Origin: Aureobasidium sp. EXF-3400 | Lineage: Eukaryota; Ascomycota; Dothideomycetes; Dothideales; Saccotheciaceae | Reading direction: 5' to 3' | Assembly (NCBI GenBank): GCA_024195585.1 | Contig: SWBL01000150.1 | Coordinates: 51,118 to 115,117 of the forward strand | Length of the DNA: 64,000 nt | In this document: in pieces, positions 29,882 to 41,052 of the stretch | Layout: every line of letters begins with the position of its first letter | How positions within the stretch are numbered: position 1 is the stretch's first letter | Notes under the pieces: model-generated | Databases searched by the model: none | What the model was told of the DNA's origin: nothing | What the model saw: the letters and a program-made list of their open reading frames with translations, nothing else | Translations under genes and position numbers: made by a program

Positions 29882-32800
29882 ATGAGCGAATGGAGACAGC
29901 GTGGTTATGTCCCGGACTCGGATGAAGACGACATTATACTGGACGATACTCGAAATGACCTTACGAATACCGGGAATCATGCTGGAGATCGGGATGCTAT
30001 AACAACACGATCGCCGTCGAGGGATAATCAACGATATGCTTCCGAGGAGTTGTTCGACGAACCTAGAGGTATCCCAAGAGACGGACCCACGAAAAAGAAG
30101 CTGAAGTACTGGGAACCTATCACAAGCTCTCCTCAACCATCGCAAGGCAACACATTCGATTTATCGCAAGAAACCCCCAAGACCCGAGAACCGACTCAGA
30201 AGCCTACGGCTGGGCATCCAATAGTCTTGATCACTCAGACTCGAAGGGCAGAGTCACCGCCAGAGTTCAACAAGAATGCTAGGACGTATAGCCGGAAGTT
30301 CAGACCTGGGGCATTGAAGAGGATCAAGAGCACGGCGAACACAATTGGTCATGTTGAGCAAGAAGTAGAGGAAGATGATGGATTCATGGATATCGATGCG
30401 CTGGTCGAAGACAATCTTGGACCAACACAGGCTCCACCTTCGTCAGCCCCCTTGTTCGCTCCTTCTCAAACCCAGCGACGCTTGTCTGTCTCGAGTTCTG
30501 ACTTGTCAGACGTCGACATGGATCTCATCTCCTCTCCACAACCTTTCTTCCCTCCACCGACAAGTACAGCAAGGACAAACGACTCGATACCGAGACTTCC
30601 TAGTCAGCCCGAGGCAGCCGCTCTGGAAAGTGCTATCGACTCTCTGTCAGATCAACACCTCGCTGCTCTTGCTGCTCAACATCCTCGCCGCAACCTGCGA
30701 ACTCGAAAGGCAATCCAATTGCATCCGTATCTCATCGATCTCGAACAGTATCGTCGCACCCTCAAAGCTCGTGGTCTGAGGCCCATTCAGATTGCCACCA
30801 ACAGCCAACGACCAAGAGATCAGGATGACTCGCAAGATGCAGAATTCCGTCAAGAAGAGAGCCAGCCTCGACATCACCAGTCGGAACAGACTCAAGAATC
30901 AACTCCCCCAGACTCGTCTGCTTCACCCGTCCACAATCAGCCGCCGCGTCATGACCTGTCCAACATTCTTGCCGACGATGAAGATGAGTTTCCCGATATC
31001 GACGCTGCCATCCGTCGTCATGTCATTGGTGGTACTCAGATTCATCACAAGCGCCGCAAGACTCTCGACACTCCTCGCACCGACCAGAATAGACGTGTGC
31101 TACCCTCGTCAACATCAAGAGCTAGGGGAAGGCTGAAGTCTGTGAACCTCAATCGGGCACATTCATTCACCAATGGAGGCCTCAATCAAGATCTACTGCT
31201 GCCATCACCTCCGAGGACATCCAGTCCTGCCAATGTTGAGGTCACACCTGCCGCTCCTCCACGATTCAGGCTTCCACATGGTTTGACGTCTGCCGCCGTC
31301 CCGACTCCGCTTCCTTCATCGCCTGAGTTGCCACCTTCCACGTCTGTCAGGCGTTCCCGCCAAGTAGTCATATCATCCGATGACGAATCCTTGAGCAATG
31401 CCAATGCTGGTATCGAAGTCAGCTCTTCGTCAGAATCAGATCAAAACGACAAACAACTCATGCGTATGCGGCGCAAGATCAAGGGTGTGTTACCTGCCTC
31501 CTATCTGAAGCTTGACAGACAGGTGCGACAACCATCGCCTTCTGTGGCTCCCTCGGAACCCCAGCTTGAGACACCGAGACCAACAGCTCCTGTCCGAGGT
31601 GTTGCTCAACGAAGAGTCGCAAGCAATCCTGCTACACTTGCTCGCCAGAACAGCTATGTAGTCTTTTCTGATGATTCTGAATCCGACAGCTCGGTCCCAG
31701 AGCTCGCAGCTCCACGTCTGTTACAGACCAGACTGCCTTCACCCATCACTGGACGCCCCCCAGGTCGACCTTTCGAAACTCCGGAAGTCGATGAACATGA
31801 TGAGATCGATGATATGCTTCCAACTACCGGAAGATCTCGTTTCAAGTTACCAGGAAACAAGAAGAGACAGTCCAAGCTTCCAGGTACATTCACACGTACG
31901 AAGTCCTCTTCAAATCTGGCCAACACTGGTCAGAAGCGAAAGGTCACTGGTGACGCTGCAGCTCAGAAGTCCACGTCACACCCTAAGCCAAGTACAAACG
32001 TGAGGAAAAGGGCAGCGACCAAGAAGCCAAAGCCTGTGAAGCTGAGCATCTTAGATGTCACCGCCACCGAGCCAAAATCGCCACGAGCAGTGCACAAACC
32101 TCAGTTTGTTCGTCTCGCGGCTCGTCAAGCACGCAATCGACCCGATCATGGGAGACACAGCCCGACACACAAAGACATTCGTCTTGCTACCAGAGAAGAT
32201 ACTCAAGATGCTCTTGGACCGTTGTTATCATGGCAAGCAGGCGATCTGAGTCGCAGTTGGGTGCCTCCACCACGGGATGCACGTTCTGTTGGTAGTGCAC
32301 CCAATGCGAGGCAGCCAGTCCAAGTAGATGAAGATCACGAGAAGCCAGCAGCCACGAATAGTACAAGAAATCGCAGACCTGGACAACCGCGACAGTTCGC
32401 GGGCGCGATACCAACAAGGCCCCAACAGATGAGGGAGGGAAGCAACAATGCACGAAAGCGTACTGCGCCAGATATACTCCGAGCAAACCAACGGAAGATA
32501 CTGGAACGTCACCATCGTATGCGACCCGCTCAACTAGAGACCAGAGGACAAGTCACATATCGTGTTCTTGATCCGCTTACCTTTGCTGCACCCCCGTCGC
32601 GGCTGATGGAGATCTTTGCTCGAGACAGGCCAGATCAGCCAGCTTCCAAGTTTCGCCTCGAGCGTTTCCTCAATGACAAGGGTGATCGTGCTGATGCTGC
32701 TGCTCCAGCTGAGATGCCAAATCAGGACACCAGCATGACAGGCACTGAGAAGGTCCCTCTGCCATCTCGAACTCGCAAAAGGCTTGCTCGACGATTTGAT

Positions 32801-35800
32801 GTTGAGACAGCAAGATTTCGTCAACCGAATGAGCCATTGCCAGTCGATCTTTCCTCCATATCGGTCAAGGATGCAGAACTGGTGCGTTTGAATGACACTC
32901 CTGAACATGAAACGCTTGTAGGCTTGGGCGCTTTCGGTACTCGATACCCTACAGACTTCGATATAAGACCGCTCGAGGTCGGCACTTACTTTGCTACAAG
33001 CACATTCGTGGGCAGTGGGGACTTCAACGACTGCTTGACACTACGCAACCGCGACCTAGATGTTCCTGCTGGTCGCATCACTGTAGAGGTGACAGGTCGT
33101 TCGTTACACTGGAGTGCCTGGAACGAGGAAGTCTCTGCCGGCTTGGGAACCGTGCTTTCAGCTTCCACCCAAGACTTACATGGTGTCGGCGAGTTTGAGC
33201 TTGAGGAAATGCGACAAACAGCCATCGATGATACCACAGCACGTTTCAACTATTTTCTCCGATCTGTTGTGAGGTACCTCTCAGGCTGTCTTCACTTTCT
33301 GGATCCCATCGATCGATCTTCGAGTCTGGATCGCCTTTCCCGCTTTGTTGATGAGTTCGAGGAAATGGTCGATTCTGAGACCATCGGTCTGAAGTCCTAT
33401 TCTCACATTCAGGCTCAAGTCGACAGGCTTGTGGTAGACTCGCTCTTGTATCTGCTCTGTGTCACTGCTCAGTCTTTACACATCTCGCAACATCCGGCTG
33501 CCGGGCCTCGGCAACAGACACTTCTTGTGCAAAAGTGTGTTCGCTTGAGCACGAAAGTCATTGCTGCAGCGCTTCCCTCAAGGCTCACCGCCATCCGCGA
33601 GTTCTTGGAGACACATCGAGAGCATGCCCAACGTGACTCTGGTATTCAGGAACAAGACATAGTGATCAAAAGTATTGTGGTTGTCAATCATGTGCTTACA
33701 ACCATCAATGCTTCGACCAAGCTTTCTGATATTCTTGCCACACATCTTGGACGTACAACCGGAAAGACCTGTAACATACACTCTCTTGATCAGATATGGT
33801 ATGATCTCTTCTCTGTCCAACCTCTTCTCGAGATCGACGCAAAAGGCATATTTCGACCAAGAAGCAGGTTCCAGGCAGCTAATGATAACTGGAACCTGGT
33901 GAAGTTGCTGTTGCAGCGAACTTTCGCGTTGTATCCAGCAACTAGCAAAGCACGCAATCCAACGCTGAACGACTATGTACGAGCCTGTCTTACTCGCGTA
34001 TATCATTTGATCACACGCTGGGGCTGGCAGAGATGTGAGACCGCATTGGGTACGATCTACGACTTCTTCGCTGGGAACAATCTTTCGCAGCTCCAGAAAG
34101 AGGAGGGCAAAGGTTCGCCACGCTTCCTTGAAGATCTTGACAAGAACCGGACCATCGAGCTTGAGGCGTCTGATTGTGCCTTCCACATCTTCCTCAAGTT
34201 ACTCGTGGTAGGTTTGCGAGGGTTGCAAGAACTGCTGCCTAAGAACAAAGTCCGAGGTTTCGCTTGGAGGTTCATTCCCAATCATGGCCGCACATATCAC
34301 AAGGAGCAAGAAGTTACTCATGTCGCACTCAACGCTTTACGCAATCACCACGACTTGCTTTGTACGCTCTACTGGGTCATGCCGCATGGCTGTGGACCTC
34401 GATTGCAGATGATCAGAGACCTGGTAGACCATGACACTTCGCACCGAGAAGCTTGTCGCCTTAGCGTCCATGCCTGGGGCATGCTCGCTCGCTTTCAGCT
34501 TTCTCAAATCGAACAGCTCAACGATCTGGACGTTCTTGCTTCATGGTATAGAGATATGATCGCGACCACCATCTCTCAGTATCGTCTTGCTAGGTCCGAA
34601 GCAGAAGCACAATATGCTGCTGCAAGATCTACAGGATCGTCCCACGTATCGCCGGAGATGCTTGAGATGACCATCACAGCCAATCAACGAAGTATCTTTG
34701 CCATTTTGCAAGACCTGCTTTTGGCAATGCAGAATGCTGTCAAGGTCTCCAGGTTGTGGGCTACCGTCCGCAATGTCATCGAGCAGTCAAACGTGATCGA
34801 GGTGCTGAAGCTGTTCGATGCCGACCAGCCCAGGCTTTCTGTCGCAATCATCCAGACACTAGACATTGCTAACGAGCTACTTATCGCCAAAAGCAGGCTT
34901 TGCATACCTGTACAGCAAGAGAGTCAACCCGGCAGCGATGACAGCCAAGACTACGGTGACTGGTCCTTCATGGATCAAGTCGTCGAAGATGAGCCTATGA
35001 ACTCGGAGCCACAGACGTCAGATGTGGCATTCCTGCAAGAACCTCTTGCATCCCTTCTCTCAACATGTTTCGGATCCGAGAAAAGTCCTGATGATGCACT
35101 ACTGAAGAAGGTTGTTGATGTTTGGACTGCTACTGCTCAACAGCTCGTCACAGAACATACTCATGATTGGTCAAGCTTCCTGGACGTCTACAGCTCAACT
35201 TCATGGTTCCAGCTTCGGGCTACAGAACAAAGGCATAAGTACACTTGCTATTTTTTGGCTGCTGTCATCAAAAGCGACAGAGCAAGTCTTACCAACCATC
35301 GGACCCTCTTTATGAAGGCTTGGTTTGTGTCATTGTTTGAGCGCGAATCAATGCTCAAATTCCAACATCGTATCACAGCAAGCTTGTTAGAGAAAGCAAC
35401 TTCAGAGCCTTTGTTGCACAATTTGCCCTTTGCTGCTAATCACGATACTGGCGAATACCGAATTACCTTGAGTGATCTTCGTCAAAGACGCATCAGCCTT
35501 ATCGGAAGCGTATTGTCAAATATGCATACCTCACTGAGCTCAACCAACTCTTCGTCCGTGGCGGAAAGCAAAAGAGAGTATGTCGATATGCTCAAGGCTG
35601 CTATGCAACACATGCGCAGTACTTATGAACAGCTTCAGAACTTGTCTGGTCGGCTCGGTGGATCATCATACGACAACGTCAAAGGAGCCTACGTTGAGTT
35701 CGTGCAATCAATCATCTCGCTCATGCAGCAACACACGTCCGACATTACTCCCATCGATCCTTTCTTTGTCGACTCTGCCGTTTTCCCTCTTCCAGTGGAC

Positions 35801-36769
35801 GACCCAACATACGTCAAAGCAAAGCTCAAGAGCTATGAGTCGAAGTTGGGAGACAGTCGAGCCCGCAAACAACTTGCTGTGTTTGTGCAAACAGTCAGTG
35901 AGCGTGCAGCTTCCGAGAATCAGCAAGCATATCTCATCAAGCAGATGCATGAGACTTTGACTGGCAGAGCATCGCGCGAGCTCAGAAGCGTTATACTAAC
36001 GGCTCTGCTACCGGCTTATATTCAATGTTCGACTACCTCAATCCGGGGCTGCATCTTAGCAACGCCACTTGTTGAGGCCAGTGCCATAGTTCTACATGAC
36101 ATGATACACGATCTGGATTTCGCTAATGAAAAAGGTCTGACTACGGATGTCGATACGATCACCTGTGTCCTTACAACAGCGTACAGCTTTGCCATTTCAC
36201 TGCCGTCTCAAACGACGTCGCAGGAAATAGGATCCTTACGTCTCCTTGCAGCGATCTATGGCCTAGTAGAACAAAGTCTTACGTTCATCGAGTACGTTCA
36301 CCGTGCGAAAGGCAAGGCAATCGACGCCATGGAGCTACTTCGTCGTTTCATGGCTTTCGGCGACAAGTTCAGCCCCCGAGTCATGGATCCGTCTTCCGAG
36401 GGATTCGATGCAGACAACCTAGTGTCCCCCGACGCTCAGATGTACGACAGCGCGCACTGTTCCTGGCAAGATACACTGGACTTTGCCACACGCAATCTCT
36501 CAGACTCACTCGCAAGAGCACCGCAAAGGCACTGGGACACCGATCTTGAGAGTCTCGAAGTAGAGAGTATGAGGGCTTTGGCTGCGATTGAGATGTTTAG
36601 GCGTATTTACGATTATATCATGCGTGGACATGTGGTTCAAAGTGTTGTTGACGATTTCAAAGGTGATGTGGACCAGGAAGCGGAGGAAGAGGAGCAAGAG
36701 ATCCAGAAGCTTGGGCTTGATGAGATGATCAGGGGCTTGCAGGGGTTGGGGTGGCAGGGCTTGATGTGA
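29882..36769 (+). CDS. mus7: Mus7/Mms22-family DNA repair and replication factor
   Basis: Uninterrupted frame of 2295 residues. The N-terminus, MSEWRQRGYVPDSDEDD, is typical of the fungal Mus7/Mms22 family. The first 900 residues or so are disordered and rich in Ser/Pro and acidic patches, with repeated SDDESLS- and SDDSESDS-like tracts that look like SUMO-interacting or CK2 sites. A segment near DILRANQRKILERHHR (about 855–880) resembles the start of the conserved region. The rest is helical with no enzymatic motif. In yeasts the protein joins the Rtt101/Cul4 ubiquitin ligase through Rtt107/Brc1 partners and helps replication past DNA damage. The length matches filamentous-fungal homologues (about 2000–2300). 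It starts 224 bases from the divergent small gene. Confidence 0.9.
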   Translation: MSEWRQRGYVPDSDEDDIILDDTRNDLTNTGNHAGDRDAITTRSPSRDNQRYASEELFDEPRGIPRDGPTKKKLKYWEPITSSPQPSQGNTFDLSQETPKTREPTQKPTAGHPIVLITQTRRAESPPEFNKNARTYSRKFRPGALKRIKSTANTIGHVEQEVEEDDGFMDIDALVEDNLGPTQAPPSSAPLFAPSQTQRRLSVSSSDLSDVDMDLISSPQPFFPPPTSTARTNDSIPRLPSQPEAAALESAIDSLSDQHLAALAAQHPRRNLRTRKAIQLHPYLIDLEQYRRTLKARGLRPIQIATNSQRPRDQDDSQDAEFRQEESQPRHHQSEQTQESTPPDSSASPVHNQPPRHDLSNILADDEDEFPDIDAAIRRHVIGGTQIHHKRRKTLDTPRTDQNRRVLPSSTSRARGRLKSVNLNRAHSFTNGGLNQDLLLPSPPRTSSPANVEVTPAAPPRFRLPHGLTSAAVPTPLPSSPELPPSTSVRRSRQVVISSDDESLSNANAGIEVSSSSESDQNDKQLMRMRRKIKGVLPASYLKLDRQVRQPSPSVAPSEPQLETPRPTAPVRGVAQRRVASNPATLARQNSYVVFSDDSESDSSVPELAAPRLLQTRLPSPITGRPPGRPFETPEVDEHDEIDDMLPTTGRSRFKLPGNKKRQSKLPGTFTRTKSSSNLANTGQKRKVTGDAAAQKSTSHPKPSTNVRKRAATKKPKPVKLSILDVTATEPKSPRAVHKPQFVRLAARQARNRPDHGRHSPTHKDIRLATREDTQDALGPLLSWQAGDLSRSWVPPPRDARSVGSAPNARQPVQVDEDHEKPAATNSTRNRRPGQPRQFAGAIPTRPQQMREGSNNARKRTAPDILRANQRKILERHHRMRPAQLETRGQVTYRVLDPLTFAAPPSRLMEIFARDRPDQPASKFRLERFLNDKGDRADAAAPAEMPNQDTSMTGTEKVPLPSRTRKRLARRFDVETARFRQPNEPLPVDLSSISVKDAELVRLNDTPEHETLVGLGAFGTRYPTDFDIRPLEVGTYFATSTFVGSGDFNDCLTLRNRDLDVPAGRITVEVTGRSLHWSAWNEEVSAGLGTVLSASTQDLHGVGEFELEEMRQTAIDDTTARFNYFLRSVVRYLSGCLHFLDPIDRSSSLDRLSRFVDEFEEMVDSETIGLKSYSHIQAQVDRLVVDSLLYLLCVTAQSLHISQHPAAGPRQQTLLVQKCVRLSTKVIAAALPSRLTAIREFLETHREHAQRDSGIQEQDIVIKSIVVVNHVLTTINASTKLSDILATHLGRTTGKTCNIHSLDQIWYDLFSVQPLLEIDAKGIFRPRSRFQAANDNWNLVKLLLQRTFALYPATSKARNPTLNDYVRACLTRVYHLITRWGWQRCETALGTIYDFFAGNNLSQLQKEEGKGSPRFLEDLDKNRTIELEASDCAFHIFLKLLVVGLRGLQELLPKNKVRGFAWRFIPNHGRTYHKEQEVTHVALNALRNHHDLLCTLYWVMPHGCGPRLQMIRDLVDHDTSHREACRLSVHAWGMLARFQLSQIEQLNDLDVLASWYRDMIATTISQYRLARSEAEAQYAAARSTGSSHVSPEMLEMTITANQRSIFAILQDLLLAMQNAVKVSRLWATVRNVIEQSNVIEVLKLFDADQPRLSVAIIQTLDIANELLIAKSRLCIPVQQESQPGSDDSQDYGDWSFMDQVVEDEPMNSEPQTSDVAFLQEPLASLLSTCFGSEKSPDDALLKKVVDVWTATAQQLVTEHTHDWSSFLDVYSSTSWFQLRATEQRHKYTCYFLAAVIKSDRASLTNHRTLFMKAWFVSLFERESMLKFQHRITASLLEKATSEPLLHNLPFAANHDTGEYRITLSDLRQRRISLIGSVLSNMHTSLSSTNSSSVAESKREYVDMLKAAMQHMRSTYEQLQNLSGRLGGSSYDNVKGAYVEFVQSIISLMQQHTSDITPIDPFFVDSAVFPLPVDDPTYVKAKLKSYESKLGDSRARKQLAVFVQTVSERAASENQQAYLIKQMHETLTGRASRELRSVILTALLPAYIQCSTTSIRGCILATPLVEASAIVLHDMIHDLDFANEKGLTTDVDTITCVLTTAYSFAISLPSQTTSQEIGSLRLLAAIYGLVEQSLTFIEYVHRAKGKAIDAMELLRRFMAFGDKFSPRVMDPSSEGFDADNLVSPDAQMYDSAHCSWQDTLDFATRNLSDSLARAPQRHWDTDLESLEVESMRALAAIEMFRRIYDYIMRGHVVQSVVDDFKGDVDQEAEEEEQEIQKLGLDEMIRGLQGLGWQGLM

Positions 36770-39002
36770 TGGGAAACAAATATTGCTATGGACTATGACA
36801 TTGCTTGCGTTCAACGAATCTTACATGTGTAATCAATCGCCGTACACCCGGATTCAAGAATTGGTCTCCTTTTTTCAGTATAAGAACGCTTCCACCGAGC
36901 TCCACAACGAGGATCATAACCCTTTGCTCTTCGCTGTATGTGTAATTTCAGTGTGAAACTGACGATGAGTGTGAGAGGCAGCCCGTTTAACAATGATGTA
37001 CTTCAGATCTAGGACGACGAATACGAGGGAGGTAACGGATGTCATCAGGTCCGTGATCCTCACTACAACTTCTATGGCTCCCTGAGTACTCCTATCAATC
37101 TCGACACTGCAGCTGTAGAAAAACAAGAAACCGAGACTGGCAGAAGAGATGGAGATATGGGATGGGTAAGCAGGGACGTGGACCTGATGACCTCGCTTGC
37201 TCCCTTATCAGTGAAAGATTGCTCATTGAGGACAAGCGACAAGCTATACGGCTCGAAGTCAGAAAGCGGCGTTCTAAATCTGCATGAATTTGGTTGGTTT
37301 GATTATATCCTTGTGGTATCGTACTATGTAAGTTTCTTTTGTATAGCCGCTTGGGAGGGCTTTTCTAGATGAGGTGGAGGTTAGTTGAAGTTTGTAGGTT
37401 GATCAGGTATCGCAGAGATGATATTTTAGCGGATATGTTTTCCTCGGATACTAGAGGCGTATACAGGTTTAGAGTTTTCGTGTCTGGAGAAGCAGAGTGA
37501 AAGCAACCATTGTAGCTGTTGCTATCCCATCAAGTATCTGCAATATAAAGCACTCTAACCACATGATTGCCCCCTCCAAAGAATGTCACAAATGCGGTGA
37601 CTCAGCGGCGTTGATCTTCGTCGACCGTTGGTCATTTGGCTGCACTATCCAGATGTTGCCTTTGCTTAGTGCTCAATATATCGGGTATCGAGATAGGAGG
37701 TAAGGAAGATCATAGGGTTTGAACTTCTGCCAGGATGTCCCGAATCCCCAATCAGTGTAACGGTGATCCTTTGAAGGGTGCAGTACATCAGCAAGAGCAC
37801 GAGTGGTGAAGGGGTTCGAAAGGGATACAACAGGATCATGGACCTAATGATGTTAGTCCCTTGTTAGTAATTATGATATTATTCGCCTTCTAAGTCAACT
37901 GACACAGCGACTGTAGTGCCACGAGTTCTTCTTCCAAACAGAATTGTGTGTCGATACACAATGATGAGATATATATCATTGGGCAAGTGTAACAGTGTGA
38001 GTGTGTTTATATGCACTGTATAGCTAAAGCGAGTGATACAGAGTATGATTATGAGCAGAAGAAGTCGAGGAATAGAAGCAGAAACGAAGGGAAAGTGCTT
38101 TACAGTCTTTATCGGAACTTTTAGTATCTAATGCTGATATCATCAGATCTGATTATCCATCCTCTTATGTTCTATGTCGTTCTGATCGATCGAGCAAGTC
38201 TAAGTGGCAGTCTATGCCCTGTTTCCGACAACAGAAGAAGATCCTCTCCCTACATTTGTCTTTAGTTAGAGTAACAGCACCCCCAAATCCTAAGAGACAC
38301 TCCAGCAACAGGTAGTCAAAATCACCGGCCACTCGGACTAGACGGGTGATATGAAGGAATAATAACTTATAGGGTCTGTAATCCTGTCTGAGATTCCTGT
38401 TATCTCGAACTAGAGCCGTGTTAACCGCTAGGTGGATGTAGTATATCGGTAGGATTCCAGGAAACACGAGATAAGAAGTCCACAGGAGGAGAGAAAGAAT
38501 CATGGACCTGATGATTTTGGTCCTATGCCTAATCTAAGTCCGGGATATTGTCCAAGAAACAAAACCTTCTTACATCCTAACCTCCATCTTCTTCGAGTGG
38601 TAGTTCGTAGCCTCGGACAGTAGTGACGTATCTCTGTCAGAGGGTTGATACTCTCGAAAGATAATGACAGACTAACTTACAGCTTTATTTGAGGGTTTCC
38701 ATCTCGCGAGCTGCGAGTGGTATGGAGCACATGCTTGTAGTTCCATAGAGTCGCCTAAGAGGTGTCCGCGGATAGATATCTCGGGATCGATATTGTAGCT
38801 CAATTTCGTGTCTTTGTGATGTTGATTTCATCAAGTCTTCTGTTCTCTAACGGTATCATTTCTAACGCTTGGAGGTGAGCCCTTCGTGGGTTCGCCGATA
38901 CTGATTCTAGAGTACTTTACGGACTGTTGTGCATCTAGAAGATTTCACGACTATGCCTCAAGGTATTTCAAGTGTATCTGTAGTTGTTTAGTCACTCTAT
39001 TT

Positions 39003-39033
39003 ATCATGCAAGGGGCAGAACGCCTTGCATGAT
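39003..39033. repeat. Perfect inverted repeat, 11-bp arms, 9-base loop
   Basis: ATCATGCAAGG at 39003–39013 is exactly complementary to CCTTGCATGAT at 39023–39033. There is no coding gene within 2 kb on either side. It could be the remnant of a transposon end or a structured transcript. Confidence 0.85.
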
Positions 39034-39188
39034 CAAAACAACATTCCGCACATCCTAGGCTATAAAACCCTTAACTACCTATTTCACCACTTCCTTCCTT
39101 ATCCTGTCGGCCATTGGCGTGACGAAGAGAGGTGTGGAGATCAGACGCCTGAAAGTTGTCGCATCTAAATTCACGAGATATAGGTAAG

Positions 39189-39590
39189 AATATACCGCTG
39201 CACTAACCATCGCCCCTCGGGTCGTCGACGAAGAATATCTATCCTTCTTCCCTGTATAATGTGCGGGCTTATATTTAGGACATCTTGCAGTCCTTTAAGT
39301 GTTCACGCTTATTCGCGATCCTCGGAGATGCTGTTTGGTTTATCGACCTGCTAATGTCGTCGATTGACCTACTCGGGTTTTTAGTAACTATATGTATGCC
39401 GCCACTAACTATCGCGTCTCGGGTCGTCGACGATGATTACTCCTTCTTCTCTCTCGTATACAATGCAACTTTTAGATAAGATGCTGCATTCTATTTATAT
39501 GTTACTGCTATTTGCGACACTCGGAGATGCTATTAGGTTCATCGACCCGTTAACGTCGTCGATTAACCTACACGGTGATTTGGGATATCT
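39189..39590. repeat. Diverged direct duplication, unit about 200 bp
   Basis: Copy one starts near 39189 and copy two near 39391. Shared blocks include ACTAACYATCGC, CTCGGGTCGTCGACGA, CTCGGAGATGCT, TCGACC and GTCGTCGATTRACCTAC, in the same order and at nearly constant offset (about 202 bases). Most differences between the copies in these blocks are C/T or G/A changes, as expected for repeat-induced point mutation. The two copies produce similar short open frames, which is not evidence of coding. Confidence 0.7.
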
Positions 39591-40164
39591 TATACATTTA
39601 ACGGACATGCGGACAGAGAATCTAATCCCTAAAGCTCCTCGAAGACGCAAGCGTCCCATGTGGAGAATGATGAAAGTTTCGATTTCAGTAGAAAGGAGAG
39701 AGAGTGGTACAGGAGCGGCCGGTTTTATAGTGGCTCGGAAAGTACGTCCCTTGCGTCCATGTGTTTTGACCCTTGCGTAGAGAAAAGTGACGAGTAACAT
39801 GTGCCTTCTGCGCAAGAAGCAGGGTCACCATGAAGCTATAAAAACGCACAATACTTTCTGATATCAAGCCATGTCCATGGGGAGAGCTAATACTGCATTA
39901 TTTCTTTGGCTAGGATCGTGTCAAGAAAGTATTTGTGCATTTTCACAGTTCAAGACACAGGGAATCAACATATTTGGAATCATCAAAACTATACCGAAGT
40001 TCACATCTGTCTATCTTGCTGATAATTTCTTGCTCAAGTCTCGTGTCAAATGTATATCGATGTGTAAGCGCTGGTTGACCTAGTTTGAAATCTCTCACGC
40101 ATCCTCGCTCTTTCTACCAGTCCTTGTATTCTCCAAAAGTCCTAGTGCTCATAACGAGAAAAAA

Positions 40165-40235
40165 GCCGTGGTGGTGCGACGGTTAGCATACCTGATCCTA
40201 GTATTTCACAGTCGCTTAAATTCGCTCGCTTTCTA
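40165..40235 (+). pseudogene. tRNA-like relic or tRNA-derived repeat end
   Basis: From GCCGTGG the sequence gives a clean D-arm: stem GTGC, loop GACGGTTA, stem GCAT, at positions matching tRNA numbering 10–25 and close to a box A. The anticodon stem that follows (CCTGA against ATTTC) does not pair, and the T-arm region (GCTTAAATTCG) is a damaged box B. The acceptor 3' strand is not found. It is therefore a broken tRNA or the head of a tRNA-derived SINE, not a working gene. Confidence 0.3.
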
Positions 40236-41052
40236 TTGTTATACTCCTTCATGGATCGGAAGCTCGTAGCTTTGAATTTTAATCATGGTGCTTTGGTTGA
40301 TTTTTCTGTGTGAGACTGGACGATGGGGAGATGTATATGTCGTTTTGGTTGTGTATATTTAGATACTCGATTAACCCAGCTCTACTGCAGACATAACTTT
40401 AGTGACCGATCATTTCGCGAGTTGGCGTTGTGGTTACCATGAGATCAGAGTGACTAGCGAACGCCGGGATATCAAATATACCTCTCCACCTTTACCATCA
40501 CTGATTGCCACCGCTTTTATAAACTCGTCCCGTGTACTGAGAAGGAACCAACATAAGTTCGCGACAAGTACTTCGGATGAATCCGTCGTACTTGCGAGCA
40601 CAAAGTGCTTCACGGTTCGAGTTCTTTCGACTCGAGGCTGCTGACAGAAGTGCAGGTTGCAGAGTTCACCGAGGTCGAGTAGTCGCTCAGGTGCGTAAAG
40701 CTGACGCTCAGAAGATGATCTCGAATACCCTAGAGTTCGCTTGTCAGACGGCTTTACCAGGGGAAGCCTGAGTGAGTTGAGAAGTTGCAGGGAGATATCT
40801 TGGGCAGCCTCTCCCGGACAAATCGGGTACCGGGGTACGAGAGTTAGGGGTACTGCAGAGCGACGGTATCAGGCACAGAAGTACCAGGTCTTGGAGGATG
40901 TTCCCTGGTATCTGTTGGCTCCGAAGTGGCTGTTGAGTGTATCCCTTTATGAATGCAGTAATTCGATTGACCCCCTGATCTCGACACCTGTGAAGCTGGA
41001 AGTGACCAGGTCGAGGCGTTGCGCATTACCCGATCCAGTAGCAGGCTATCTC

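Larger units (their letters stand above)
36770..41052. other. 4.3 kb gene desert, probably decayed repeat DNA
   Basis: The longest open frames are short, in many frames, and none carries a domain. The stretch holds a diverged direct duplication (39189–39590), a perfect 11-bp-arm hairpin (39003–39033), a tRNA-like relic (40165–40235) and three appearances of a GGACCTRATGA motif at about 37179, 37841 and 38503. Base composition looks more A+T rich than the flanking genes. No intact transposase, reverse transcriptase or terminal repeat was seen. Confidence 0.5.

Noticed and set aside
38165..38503. 112-codon minus-strand frame in the gene desert
   Set aside because: No domain and decayed surroundings; it starts hydrophobic and then becomes random in composition.
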